A stretch of 64,000 bases of DNA, taken from Acidobacteriota bacterium (GTDB lineage: Bacteria; Acidobacteriota; Terriglobia; Bryobacterales; Bryobacteraceae). The stretch's first letter is position 1, and each line of letters opens with the position of its first letter. The notes under the pieces are model-generated. The model saw nothing but the letters and a program-made list of their open reading frames with translations. It ran no database searches and was not told the DNA's origin. Made by a program: the position numbers and the translations under genes. Of this stretch, positions 17,338 to 25,062 are shown in pieces. Where the stretch lies: NCBI GenBank assembly GCA_025352795.1, contig JANXSF010000007.1, positions 1-64,000 on the forward strand, written 5' to 3'.

Positions 17338-18534
17338 ATGTCGAACCGTAGAAAATTCCTGCAGGTTGCAGGGTCAGTACCGATTGCTGGCGCATTCATT
17401 GCGGCAGGTGCCACCGGGCCGCAAAAGGGTCGTGATTATTTCAAGGAATTAGGCGTGCGCACCATGATCAACGCCGCTGGCACCTACACTGCGTTGACTG
17501 CATCGTTGATGCGTCCAGAAGTGATGGATGCCATTAACTATGCCTCTAATAAATTTGTTCGTTTGAATGAATTGCACGATGCTGTAGGCCGTCGCGTTGC
17601 TGAATTGTTGCAGTGCGAGCCGCGATGGTTCCCAGTGGTGCTGCGGCTGCGTTGAGAGCGGGCACGGCGGCATGTGTTGCGGGTAGCGATGCTGACGCCA
17701 TCCGTCGCATTCCAACAGATATGACTGGTTTGAAGACGGAAGTGATTATCCAAAAAACGCATCGTTATGGGTATGATCATGCCGTTCGGAATTGTGGCGT
17801 GAATATGGTGGAAGTGGAAACGGCTGCCGACTTGGAACGTGCAGTAAGCAAACGCACGGCCATGATGCTATTCTTCAACGCCAACAATAACGACGGCAAG
17901 ATTAAGGATGAAGAGTTTGTCACCCTGGGTAAGAAGTACGGCATCCCCACTTTCAATGATGCAGCGGCGGATTCTTTACCCATGGAAAATTTGTTCAAGC
18001 GGACCAAGATGGGTTTTGACTTAGTAACGTTTTCCGGTGGCAAAGGGATTCGTGGTCCGCAAAGTGCGGGGCTGCTTCTGGGTCGTCGAGATTTGATTCA
18101 TGCAGCGCGCATGAATACTTCCCCCAATGGTGATACGGTTGGCCGTGGGAACAAGGTGAACAAGGAAGAACTGGTAGGGATGCTGGCCGCAGTGGAATCT
18201 TAATCTGAAGCGCGATCATGCTGCGGAATGGAAAGAATGGGAACGGCGGATGAACATTGTTGCCACTGTCGCCAAGAGTTTCCCCAGCGTGACAACGGAA
18301 GTTTTTGTATCGGAAATCGCCAACCATGTACCGCACTTGCATATCCGTTGGGATCAAACAAAGATCAAGGCATCTTATGCCGATGTGGTTAAGAAATTGC
18401 GCGATGGTGAGCCGTCCATTGAGACCACTCCAGGGTTCACCGACAGTTTGTTTATGAACTTCTGGATGCTGCAAGCGGGTGAGGCGGAAATTGTTGCCAA
18501 GCGCTTGAAAGAAGTTTTGAAGGCTGCTGTTTAA
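17338..18534 (+). pseudogene. SelA-like PLP-dependent protein, two frameshifts
   Basis: This encodes a Tat-exported fold-type I PLP protein related to SelA (seryl-tRNA selenium transferase) and usually annotated as an aminotransferase. The N-terminus has a twin-arginine signal (NRRKFLQVAG), then GVRTMINAAGTYTAL. The frame breaks near 17619, where one lost G would restore AAMVPSGAAAAL. It then runs through FNDAAADSLP and TFSGGKGIRGPQSAG (the PLP lysine), and breaks again at TAA 18201-18203. Removing one A there restores SYLKRDHAAEWKEW and the C-terminal domain to 18534. A strong GGAGG precedes the ATG and links it to the VWA operon. It is not selA itself (no tRNA-Sec context). It is either decayed or affected by sequence errors. 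Confidence 0.82.
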
Positions 18535-18594
18535 ACCGTCTCTGCTTTGGGCCGTGCTTTCCTAGCGTAGAATGAGAAGAAACTGGAGGTCCTT

Positions 18595-19575
18595 ATGCGG
18601 GTAATTTGTTTTCTTCTTTTCACAGCGATGGCATTGGCCCAAGAGGGCGCGTTGCCCATTGACCCGGTTCTGGATTGGCTTCCGCTCGACACTGAAACGT
18701 TGGTGGTGGCCAATTACCAACAAACAATTCAGCAGGCGCTGGGCGGGACAAATTCAAACGACCCTGCGGCAGATTTTCAGTGGCAACACTTCGCGCAAAT
18801 TCCTAATTTTCTTTTCACCGCAAATACTTTGCTCAACAAGAAAATGATTTACGCCGCAACTGCTGCACGACGCTTCCGATTGCCTCCGGTGACCGCCCAG
18901 GGGCTGTTTCCATTGGGTAATGGGCTTTCCGATAGCTGCACATTTATTCAATACGATCAGCCTGTGAACGACGTGGTTACGCTGGCGCTGGCCGCCTATC
19001 CACGGGAAAGTGTTGCCGGTCAATCGTCGTGGATCGTCACGTATCTGCCGCATCAGCAGATTGCCGGAATTCCAAACTATCGAGCTTGGATCGTCATGCT
19101 GAAGCCAGATCTTTTTGTGATTTCTTCAGACCGCGATTTTTTAGAAACGGTGTTGCAGCGTTTTCGCAAGTCGAAGATGGACAAGCGAGCCTTGTCTGCC
19201 GATGCGCCGTATTGGAAGTGGGTGGATAAGAGTGCCAGCTTCTGGGGCGTGCGCAGTTACGATTCCGATTCGATTGACGATCCTACTTCGCCATTCATTG
19301 CGAAATCCTGGTCGTGGGACGATGACAAATCCACTGCGTTCACTTTCCAGTACGACATTGCATCAAGATTGCTGAAAATGACGCGACTTTCGGGAGCGAC
19401 AGTTGTCCCGATCAGCGGTGATTTAGAAAGCGGAGCAGCGAAGGCGGGTTTGGCATTGGACCGCCCACAGGATGGGGTTTTGACCATGATCGCGACGGTG
19501 AACGCGGCCAATACTTCAAGTGCCGGACTGACGTATTCGGCGATTACCTGGGCTGGCTTTTTCAGCTTGAACTAG
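18595..19575 (+). CDS. Secreted protein of unknown function
   Basis: I do not recognise this 326-residue protein. A well-placed GGAGG (about 18583) precedes the ATG, and residues 1-15 (MRVICFLLFTAMALA) form a signal peptide, so it is translated and exported. The mature part contains LDWLPLDTETLVVANY and later LKPDLFVISSDRDFLETVLQRF, a pattern of secreted acidobacterial proteins with no assigned fold. No membrane anchor, cysteine pair or catalytic motif stands out. It sits alone between the SelA-like remnant and a VapBC pair. Confidence 0.7.
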   Translation: MRVICFLLFTAMALAQEGALPIDPVLDWLPLDTETLVVANYQQTIQQALGGTNSNDPAADFQWQHFAQIPNFLFTANTLLNKKMIYAATAARRFRLPPVTAQGLFPLGNGLSDSCTFIQYDQPVNDVVTLALAAYPRESVAGQSSWIVTYLPHQQIAGIPNYRAWIVMLKPDLFVISSDRDFLETVLQRFRKSKMDKRALSADAPYWKWVDKSASFWGVRSYDSDSIDDPTSPFIAKSWSWDDDKSTAFTFQYDIASRLLKMTRLSGATVVPISGDLESGAAKAGLALDRPQDGVLTMIATVNAANTSSAGLTYSAITWAGFFSLN

Positions 19576-19576
19576 T

Positions 19577-19614
19577 TTGACATCACTGTATCACCGTGTC
19601 ACGATGTAGTGATG
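19577..19614 (+). promoter_or_regulatory. vapBC promoter/operator candidate
   Basis: A consensus -35 TTGACA lies at 19577-19582. An inverted repeat CATCACT (19581-19587) / AGTGATG (19608-19614) overlaps both the promoter and the antitoxin start codon, with a further ATCACCGTGTCACGAT in the middle. VapB-type antitoxins usually bind such palindromes at their own promoter, so this fits autoregulation. No good -10 or Shine-Dalgarno is evident. Confidence 0.45.
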
Positions 19615-19845
19615 CGGACCACTGTTACTCTGGATGACGATATCTATGAGACCGTTCTTCACCTTTCGCAAGTATCAGGGGAACGTCTGGGTAAAGTGCT
19701 TTCTGATCTGGCACGCCAGGCCCTGACACCATCAAAGCCTACCAATGGCCGCGCTGCAAGCAGATTTCCTGTTTTTGAAATTCCTCCCAATACGCCACTT
19801 ATATCGATGTCTCGAATTCAGGAAATGATCGATGAAGAAGGATAG
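19612..19845 (+). CDS. vapB: VapB-type antitoxin
   Basis: This 77-residue protein begins MRTTVTLDDDIYETVLHLS, the ribbon-helix-helix DNA-binding pattern of many antitoxins. The tail (SMSRIQEMIDEEG) is probably the part that wraps the toxin. The start could also be the GTG one codon upstream. Its last 14 bases overlap the PIN toxin gene, the usual antitoxin-first arrangement. It would neutralise VapC and repress the pair through the palindrome at its start. Confidence 0.82.
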   Translation: MRTTVTLDDDIYETVLHLSQVSGERLGKVLSDLARQALTPSKPTNGRAASRFPVFEIPPNTPLISMSRIQEMIDEEG

Positions 19846-20263
19846 ACTCCTTTTTTTGGACGTGAATGTTTTGATGGCACTCGCCTGGACCAACCATCCG
19901 TTTCACGCAAAAGCGGTCATGCGTTTGGGAACAAGCAAACAAAAATGGGCAACCTGCGTGCAGACCCAATTAGGTTTCATTCGGTTGTCTTCCAATCGCA
20001 CCATTGTTTTAGTATCGAAGCGTCCTGCAGAAGCTCAGGACATGCTTGCGGCGATGACGGCAGATCCTAATCATGTCTATCTTGAAGATCAGCCTGCTCC
20101 ACTCAGCAAGCCAGTGCGCGACCTATTTAGTCAACTGCTGGGAACGAAGCAAGTGACGGACGCATACCTTTTGGCCGTAGCTCGTCACCATCAAGCAACC
20201 TTTTTAACTTGCGACGTTCGAATGAGGGCTTTGGGGGCGGGGGATATCGAACTGCTTGTTTAA
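19832..20263 (+). CDS. vapC: VapC-type PIN ribonuclease toxin
   Basis: This is a 143-residue PIN-domain nuclease. The acidic residues expected for metal binding are present: FLDVNVLMAL (Asp near residue 10), the Thr/Asp of VTDAYLLAVARHH near 108-112, and LTCDVRM near 128. In this family the toxin cleaves tRNA or rRNA when VapB is degraded. The ATG lies inside the antitoxin gene. The 3' end stops 2 bases before the convergent rRNA methyltransferase gene. Confidence 0.87.
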   Translation: MKKDRLLFLDVNVLMALAWTNHPFHAKAVMRLGTSKQKWATCVQTQLGFIRLSSNRTIVLVSKRPAEAQDMLAAMTADPNHVYLEDQPAPLSKPVRDLFSQLLGTKQVTDAYLLAVARHHQATFLTCDVRMRALGAGDIELLV

Positions 20264-20265
20264 CT

Positions 20266-21474
20266 CTACTGTTTAACCAATCTGGTAATGGTTTCCATGT
20301 GATATGTCTGGGGGAATAGATCCACCAGGATCATTTCGTCAATGGCATAACCACCTGCTGTTAGCGCTTGCAAGTCACGAGCCAAGGTGGGCGGATCGCA
20401 AGAAATAATGGTCACATGCTTAGCCCCAATGCGTAGCAACTCTTTAGTAACTGGCTTACCTAAGCCCGCACGCGGGGGATCCACCAGAATGAAATCGGGA
20501 GTTTTATCGGCACTTTCCAAAAACATTTCTGTCTGATTTCGAATGGTATCTACTTTGCGATGCGCGGTGGCCATGTTCGCTTCCAGGTCGGCATGTCCGC
20601 TACGGCTCATTTCAACGGCAGTCACTTTTTTGAATCGTCGGGACAAAGGAATAGTGAATAGACCCACGCCGGCGTATAGATCGAAGGCCAATGTTCCTTC
20701 GGCCTTACCAATTGCCGCGTCGACCAAATGAGGAAGTAAGAATCGGTTGATTTGGAAAAAGGAGCGGTGACTGACTCGAAACTTTTCTCCCATGGCATGG
20801 TATTCCAGCGGACCTGAGATGGCCCCGCTGATTTCCTTTTCAACCCAATCAAAGAAGGGCCTGGCAACGTGCAGTGCTCCATGGGTCTGCATTACGTTCA
20901 CTTGCACTTCGCTTTCATTGGTGAACAATTCCAGTGATTCCAGAAAGCGTGGAAAGCGGCGATCTTTCACAATGCCGCGCAATGCGCACAGAGCTTCGTT
21001 GATCTTTGGCGAAACAATGGGGCATTCTTCCACATCCACTACGGAATGCGATCCTGCTTTGCGATAGCCGATACGACCGTTTTCAATGTGGAACTGAGCT
21101 CGATTACGATATTCCCAGGGTTCACCAACAATGGCCGGAATTTCTGCAGGGGCAGTGACACGGCCTACGCGTTCCAACACTTCCCTCAGTACGGTCTTTT
21201 TGATCTCTACCTGATTGTCATAAAAAGTGTGCTGATAATTGCAGCCGCCGCAATGGGTGAAGTACTCGCACTTGGGATCAATTCGATCCTTGGACCGTTC
21301 GACAATACTTTCAATACCGCCTTCGTCGAATTCTTTCTTTTCTTTGACAACGCGGATGGCAATGTCTTCGCCGGGCAGCACAAACGGCGTCATCACTACC
21401 TTGCCTTCGTTTCTAGATAGGCCAGTTCCGCCGTAAACCATTTTTTCAATACGCACCTTTCCATTGTCGCGCAT
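20266..21474 (-). CDS. 23S rRNA uracil-5 methyltransferase, RlmD/RlmCD type
   Basis: This enzyme transfers a methyl group from SAM to C5 of a uridine in 23S rRNA. It has 402 residues. An N-terminal TRAM domain (about 5-55, VRIEKMVYGGTGL) is followed by a 4Fe-4S site C69-x5-C75-x2-C78, then the SAM-binding FDLYAGVGLFTIPLS near 245, VDPPRAGL, and the catalytic cysteine near 359 in SCDPPTLARD. The three domains match RlmD/RlmCD. Which uridine is modified (747, 1939 or both) cannot be told. It is convergent with vapC. Confidence 0.9.
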   Translation of the reverse strand: MRDNGKVRIEKMVYGGTGLSRNEGKVVMTPFVLPGEDIAIRVVKEKKEFDEGGIESIVERSKDRIDPKCEYFTHCGGCNYQHTFYDNQVEIKKTVLREVLERVGRVTAPAEIPAIVGEPWEYRNRAQFHIENGRIGYRKAGSHSVVDVEECPIVSPKINEALCALRGIVKDRRFPRFLESLELFTNESEVQVNVMQTHGALHVARPFFDWVEKEISGAISGPLEYHAMGEKFRVSHRSFFQINRFLLPHLVDAAIGKAEGTLAFDLYAGVGLFTIPLSRRFKKVTAVEMSRSGHADLEANMATAHRKVDTIRNQTEMFLESADKTPDFILVDPPRAGLGKPVTKELLRIGAKHVTIISCDPPTLARDLQALTAGGYAIDEMILVDLFPQTYHMETITRLVKQ

Positions 21475-21530
21475 GTGGTTGCGGGAATCGGCTTGATTTC
21501 GTCAGGCAGCACCCGCGTTATCCTTCTCCT

Positions 21531-22313
21531 ATGGTGGAAACGGTCTTAATTACAGGTGCATCCAGCGGGATTGGCTTAGAATTAGCGCGGGTGTTTGCGT
21601 CTCAAAAATCGAACCTGATCCTTACTGCTCGCAGTCAGCCACAGCTAGAGCAGGTGGCTGCTGAATTACGAGTTGCTTCAAGAGTGCAGGTGACCGTACT
21701 CCCTTGCGACCTTTCAAAACCAGGTGAAGCCGAACTGCTATTTGCAAAAGTCGAACATCTGGGACTTCGAGTTGATGTGCTTGTGAACAATGCCGGTTTT
21801 GGTTTGTACGGACATTTCAAGGACACCTTCCTGGGCAGGGAACTGGAAATGATTCAACTGAATATTGTGGCGGTCACCACACTTACAAAGCTTGTCCTCC
21901 CAGGTATGGTTGCCCGTAATCATGGACGTATTCTTAATATCGCATCGACCGCTGCCTTTCAAGCTGGGCCACTGATGGCCGTCTACTATGCCACCAAGGC
22001 TTACGTGCTGCACTTCAGCGAAGCCATAGCCAATGAACTGCAAGGGACCGGTGTTGAAGTTACTGCGCTTTGTCCTGGACCTACGGAAAGTGCATTCGTC
22101 GGCAACGCTAAGCTGGAAACATCGAAGCTGTTCCATAACAAGAAAGTTCCCACTGCTGCCAAAGTTGCGCGCGAAGGTTACAATGCCATGATGGCTGGAA
22201 AGACACTGAAAATTGTCGGATTGCGCAACCGTTTTTATGCATTGATGGCGCGACTTCTGCCTCGTCAACTGATGATCAGTGCTGTGCGGCAGGCTCAGGA
22301 TCCCATCCGCTGA
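21531..22313 (+). CDS. Short-chain dehydrogenase/reductase
   Basis: This is a 260-residue classical SDR that uses NAD(P). The nucleotide-binding TGASSGIG is at residues 8-15 and NNAGFG near 90. The catalytic Ser is in ASTAAFQ near 140 and YxxxK is YYATKAY near 153. After the start comes LARVFASQKSNLILTARSQ, where the Arg following the strand favours NADP(H) (inference). The substrate is unknown. It is divergent from the rlmD-like gene and followed by trpS after 42 bases. Confidence 0.88.
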   Translation: MVETVLITGASSGIGLELARVFASQKSNLILTARSQPQLEQVAAELRVASRVQVTVLPCDLSKPGEAELLFAKVEHLGLRVDVLVNNAGFGLYGHFKDTFLGRELEMIQLNIVAVTTLTKLVLPGMVARNHGRILNIASTAAFQAGPLMAVYYATKAYVLHFSEAIANELQGTGVEVTALCPGPTESAFVGNAKLETSKLFHNKKVPTAAKVAREGYNAMMAGKTLKIVGLRNRFYALMARLLPRQLMISAVRQAQDPIR

Positions 22314-22355
22314 AACGGTACCTTACGCCCAGCGCGGTACAATCGTGGTTTACCC

Positions 22356-23345
22356 ATGAAAGTTCGCGTTCTTTCCGGTGTGCAACCCACCGGCAACCTT
22401 CACATCGGCAATTATTTAGGTGCTCTGAAAAACTGGGTGAAAATCCAGTATGACTATGAAAGCATCTTCTGCATTGTGGATCTGCACGCCATCACGGTCT
22501 ATCAGAACCCGCAAGAGCTGCGCTCTAACATCCACCAATTGGCCGCGCTGTTTCTGGCCTGTGGCATTGATCCCAAGCATTCTTCGATCATCGCGCAATC
22601 CTCGGTGCCCGGCCATGCGGAACTTGCCTGGATGTTTACTTGCGTCACGCCGTTAGGCTGGCTGGAAAGAATGACCCAGTTCAAGGCTAAAAGTGAAGCG
22701 CAAGAAACCATTGGCGATGGCTTACTGCAATACCCTGTTCTGATGGCTGCCGATATTCTGTTGTATCAGGCGAAGATCGTACCTGTTGGCGATGATCAGC
22801 GACAGCACCTGGAACTTACCCGTGATATTGCGCAGCGCTTCAACTCGCAATATGGCGAAACATTTGTTCTGCCGGAAACCAAACTGCCCTTGGTTGGCGC
22901 ACGGGTGATGGGTTTGGACGACCCCACTACCAAGATGAGCAAATCGGCCACAGGCGCAGGTCATGCCGTGGCACTGCTTGATCCGCCTGCTGTGATTCGT
23001 AAGAAAATCATGCGTGCTACTACCGATTCGCAACCCGGAGTCAACTTTGAATCCAAAGGTGCGGGGGTTGAAAATCTGCTGAACATTCACCAGGCGTTTA
23101 CGGAATGGACGGACGATCAGATGCGGGCTCACTTTGAAGGCATGCGTTATGGGGATTTGAAAAAAACTGTTGCTGAAGCCGTAGTTGATGGACTCATGCC
23201 CATCCAACAGCGCTATCAGGAAATCACCGCCGATCCCAGCATCATCACCGCCGTTTTGAAAGAAGGGGCTCTGCGCGTTATCCCCATTGCTCAGGCAACG
23301 GTGGAACTAACCAAGCAGCGCATGGGGCTCTATTCGTTGGTGTAA
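22356..23345 (+). CDS. trpS: Tryptophanyl-tRNA synthetase
   Basis: This enzyme charges tRNA-Trp with tryptophan. It is a 329-residue class Ic synthetase with GVQPTGNLHIGNYLGAL (HIGH motif, residues 15-18), the tryptophan/ATP pocket DLHAITVYQ, GDDQRQHLELTRDIA near 150, and KMSKS near residue 196. Length and motifs are those of standard bacterial TrpS. It probably shares a transcript with the following MFS transporter (6-base gap). Confidence 0.96.
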   Translation: MKVRVLSGVQPTGNLHIGNYLGALKNWVKIQYDYESIFCIVDLHAITVYQNPQELRSNIHQLAALFLACGIDPKHSSIIAQSSVPGHAELAWMFTCVTPLGWLERMTQFKAKSEAQETIGDGLLQYPVLMAADILLYQAKIVPVGDDQRQHLELTRDIAQRFNSQYGETFVLPETKLPLVGARVMGLDDPTTKMSKSATGAGHAVALLDPPAVIRKKIMRATTDSQPGVNFESKGAGVENLLNIHQAFTEWTDDQMRAHFEGMRYGDLKKTVAEAVVDGLMPIQQRYQEITADPSIITAVLKEGALRVIPIAQATVELTKQRMGLYSLV

Positions 23346-23351
23346 TGTTTT

Positions 23352-24644
23352 ATGGCGTCTGAGGCGTTTTCCTTTCGCGACTACAAGCGCATTCTGCGTG
23401 AGAACCGCAATTTTCGTCTGTTGTGGTTCGCCCAAATTGTTAGCGAACTTGGTGACTGGTTTTACTCGCTGGCAGTCTACAGCATGCTGCTGCAGTTCAC
23501 TGGCAAGGCCGAATCCATTGCACTTGCCTTCATTCTACAAGTACTGCCACAAGTGCTCACATCCCCTGCGGCAGGAGTTTTAAACGACCGCATCAGCCGT
23601 AAGAAAATCATGATCTTCGCCGATTGGGCACGGGCCGTGATTGTATTGCTGATGCTTGTGGTCCGCACGCCTGGCATGATCTGGTTCATTTACGTTTTGT
23701 TGTTTTTTGAAACGGTGATGTGGGCTCTATTTGAACCAGCCCACCACGCCGTCATTCCCAACATCACAAATGAGCGGGACATGACGCCCGCCAACACGCT
23801 GTCTTCACTGACTTGGTCGTTCAACTTCATGATCGGGTTTTCATTGGGCGGGCTATTCACCGCAGCCTTCGGACGCGAAGCTGTTTTCGTTATGAATGCA
23901 GTCTCATTCGTCGCATCAGCAATGCTTATTCGGCGCATGGATTTTGTGGAACCTCATATGGCAGCGCATCCCAATTGGACCTGGCGTTCGCTATTTGATT
24001 TCACTCCCATCGCCGAAGGGGTGCGCTACGTGCGGCAAGACGGAAGATTGTTTGTCACCATGCTTTGCAAAGCTGGCCTGGGAATTTTAGGATCCAACTG
24101 GGTGCTGCTGCCCATTTTTGGCGCGCGTGTGTACCCATTGATCACAACAACTTTCGGTGCGGAGAAAGCAGGCATATTGGGGCAAAGTGTTCTGATGGGT
24201 GCCCGCGGAATTGGCGCCATACTTGGTCCCATTGGGGTATCCAGATTCGCAGGGAATTCTGAAGCGCGAATGCGACAATGTGTGTTGATCGGCATGCTGC
24301 TGGGGTGTGCTGGCTATGTGGGCTTAGGGCTTAGCAACAGCATGTGGACTGCATGCCTGGGTGTGTTGGTGGCCCATGCCGGGCTGGCCATGATCTGGGT
24401 CTATTCCACCACGCTACTGCAACTGTGGACCGATGATCGCTTTCGTGGACGAGTGTTCTCCGCTGAATTCAGCTTTGGGGTGATGACCATGTCCGCATCC
24501 AGCGCCATTGCCGGATATCTTGTAGATCAAGGAGTTTCGGTGCAACGAATTGCGGTGGTCAATGGGTTGGCGATGTTGGCCCCGGCTCTACTATGGTGGG
24601 TGGCACAACGATTGTGGAAACCACAAACCCCTCGTCCATCGTAG
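23352..24644 (+). CDS. MFS transporter (MFS_3/enterobactin-exporter type)
   Basis: This is a 430-residue inner-membrane carrier with about 12 hydrophobic segments. The start has NFRLLWFAQIVSELGDWFYSLAVY, and the loop after segment 2 has DRISRKKIMIFADWARA, both typical of the MFS_3 group. A second-half loop, LWTDDRFRGRVFSAEF, is the repeat-half equivalent. Substrates in this group are usually drugs or siderophores, but none can be assigned. The ATG follows trpS by 6 bases. The 3' end overlaps a kinase gene on the opposite strand by 86 bases. Confidence 0.9.
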   Translation: MASEAFSFRDYKRILRENRNFRLLWFAQIVSELGDWFYSLAVYSMLLQFTGKAESIALAFILQVLPQVLTSPAAGVLNDRISRKKIMIFADWARAVIVLLMLVVRTPGMIWFIYVLLFFETVMWALFEPAHHAVIPNITNERDMTPANTLSSLTWSFNFMIGFSLGGLFTAAFGREAVFVMNAVSFVASAMLIRRMDFVEPHMAAHPNWTWRSLFDFTPIAEGVRYVRQDGRLFVTMLCKAGLGILGSNWVLLPIFGARVYPLITTTFGAEKAGILGQSVLMGARGIGAILGPIGVSRFAGNSEARMRQCVLIGMLLGCAGYVGLGLSNSMWTACLGVLVAHAGLAMIWVYSTTLLQLWTDDRFRGRVFSAEFSFGVMTMSASSAIAGYLVDQGVSVQRIAVVNGLAMLAPALLWWVAQRLWKPQTPRPS

Positions 24645-25056
24645 GGGGCTGAAGCTTGGTAGCCATATGACGAATGACCTCTTCCGGCACTACTCGATTG
24701 CGCATTTGATTGCGCTCCACACAGACCTCAATCGGCGTATTGAAGAAGAGTGCTTCCGCCTGACAACCATATAGCTCCGCTATCTTGATATACGCTCGGC
24801 GATCTTTTCGAGTCAGGTTAGTAGCGTCAATATAAGTTTCTTGCGCCCCTAACTGAATGCGCATGGTGAGCAATTTTCTCAGCAAGCCGAACACTACACT
24901 GTGGATGGATTGGTCGGTTGCATCATCGCGTAGAAGTCGTCGCATTTCGTCTGAAGAAAGTGTCGGGTAATGATGTTCCTTCAGCCAAGTGGACTTACCT
25001 GATCCGGGCAATCCAATTACGACAATCACACGTTGCATCATAGCCGTTGGTTGCAT
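24559..25056 (-). CDS. P-loop kinase, polynucleotide kinase-like
   Basis: This is a 165-residue AAA_33/Zeta-like P-loop enzyme that probably phosphorylates a nucleic acid end or a small molecule. Walker A is GLPGSGKST near residues 15-23. YIDATNLTRKDRRAYIKIA near 95 and ALFFNTPIEVCVERNQMR match the family's lid and base-binding segments. The first ATGs are at 25056 and 25041, and the start is not decided by a ribosome-binding site. Its C-terminus (SPTH) overlaps the 3' end of the MFS gene on the other strand over 86 bases. It ends the minus-strand cluster that begins with the ECF sigma gene but may be separate from it. Confidence 0.85.
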   Translation of the reverse strand: MQPTAMMQRVIVVIGLPGSGKSTWLKEHHYPTLSSDEMRRLLRDDATDQSIHSVVFGLLRKLLTMRIQLGAQETYIDATNLTRKDRRAYIKIAELYGCQAEALFFNTPIEVCVERNQMRNRVVPEEVIRHMATKLQPPTMDEGFVVSTIVVPPTIVEPGPTSPTH

Positions 25057-25062
25057 GGATTC

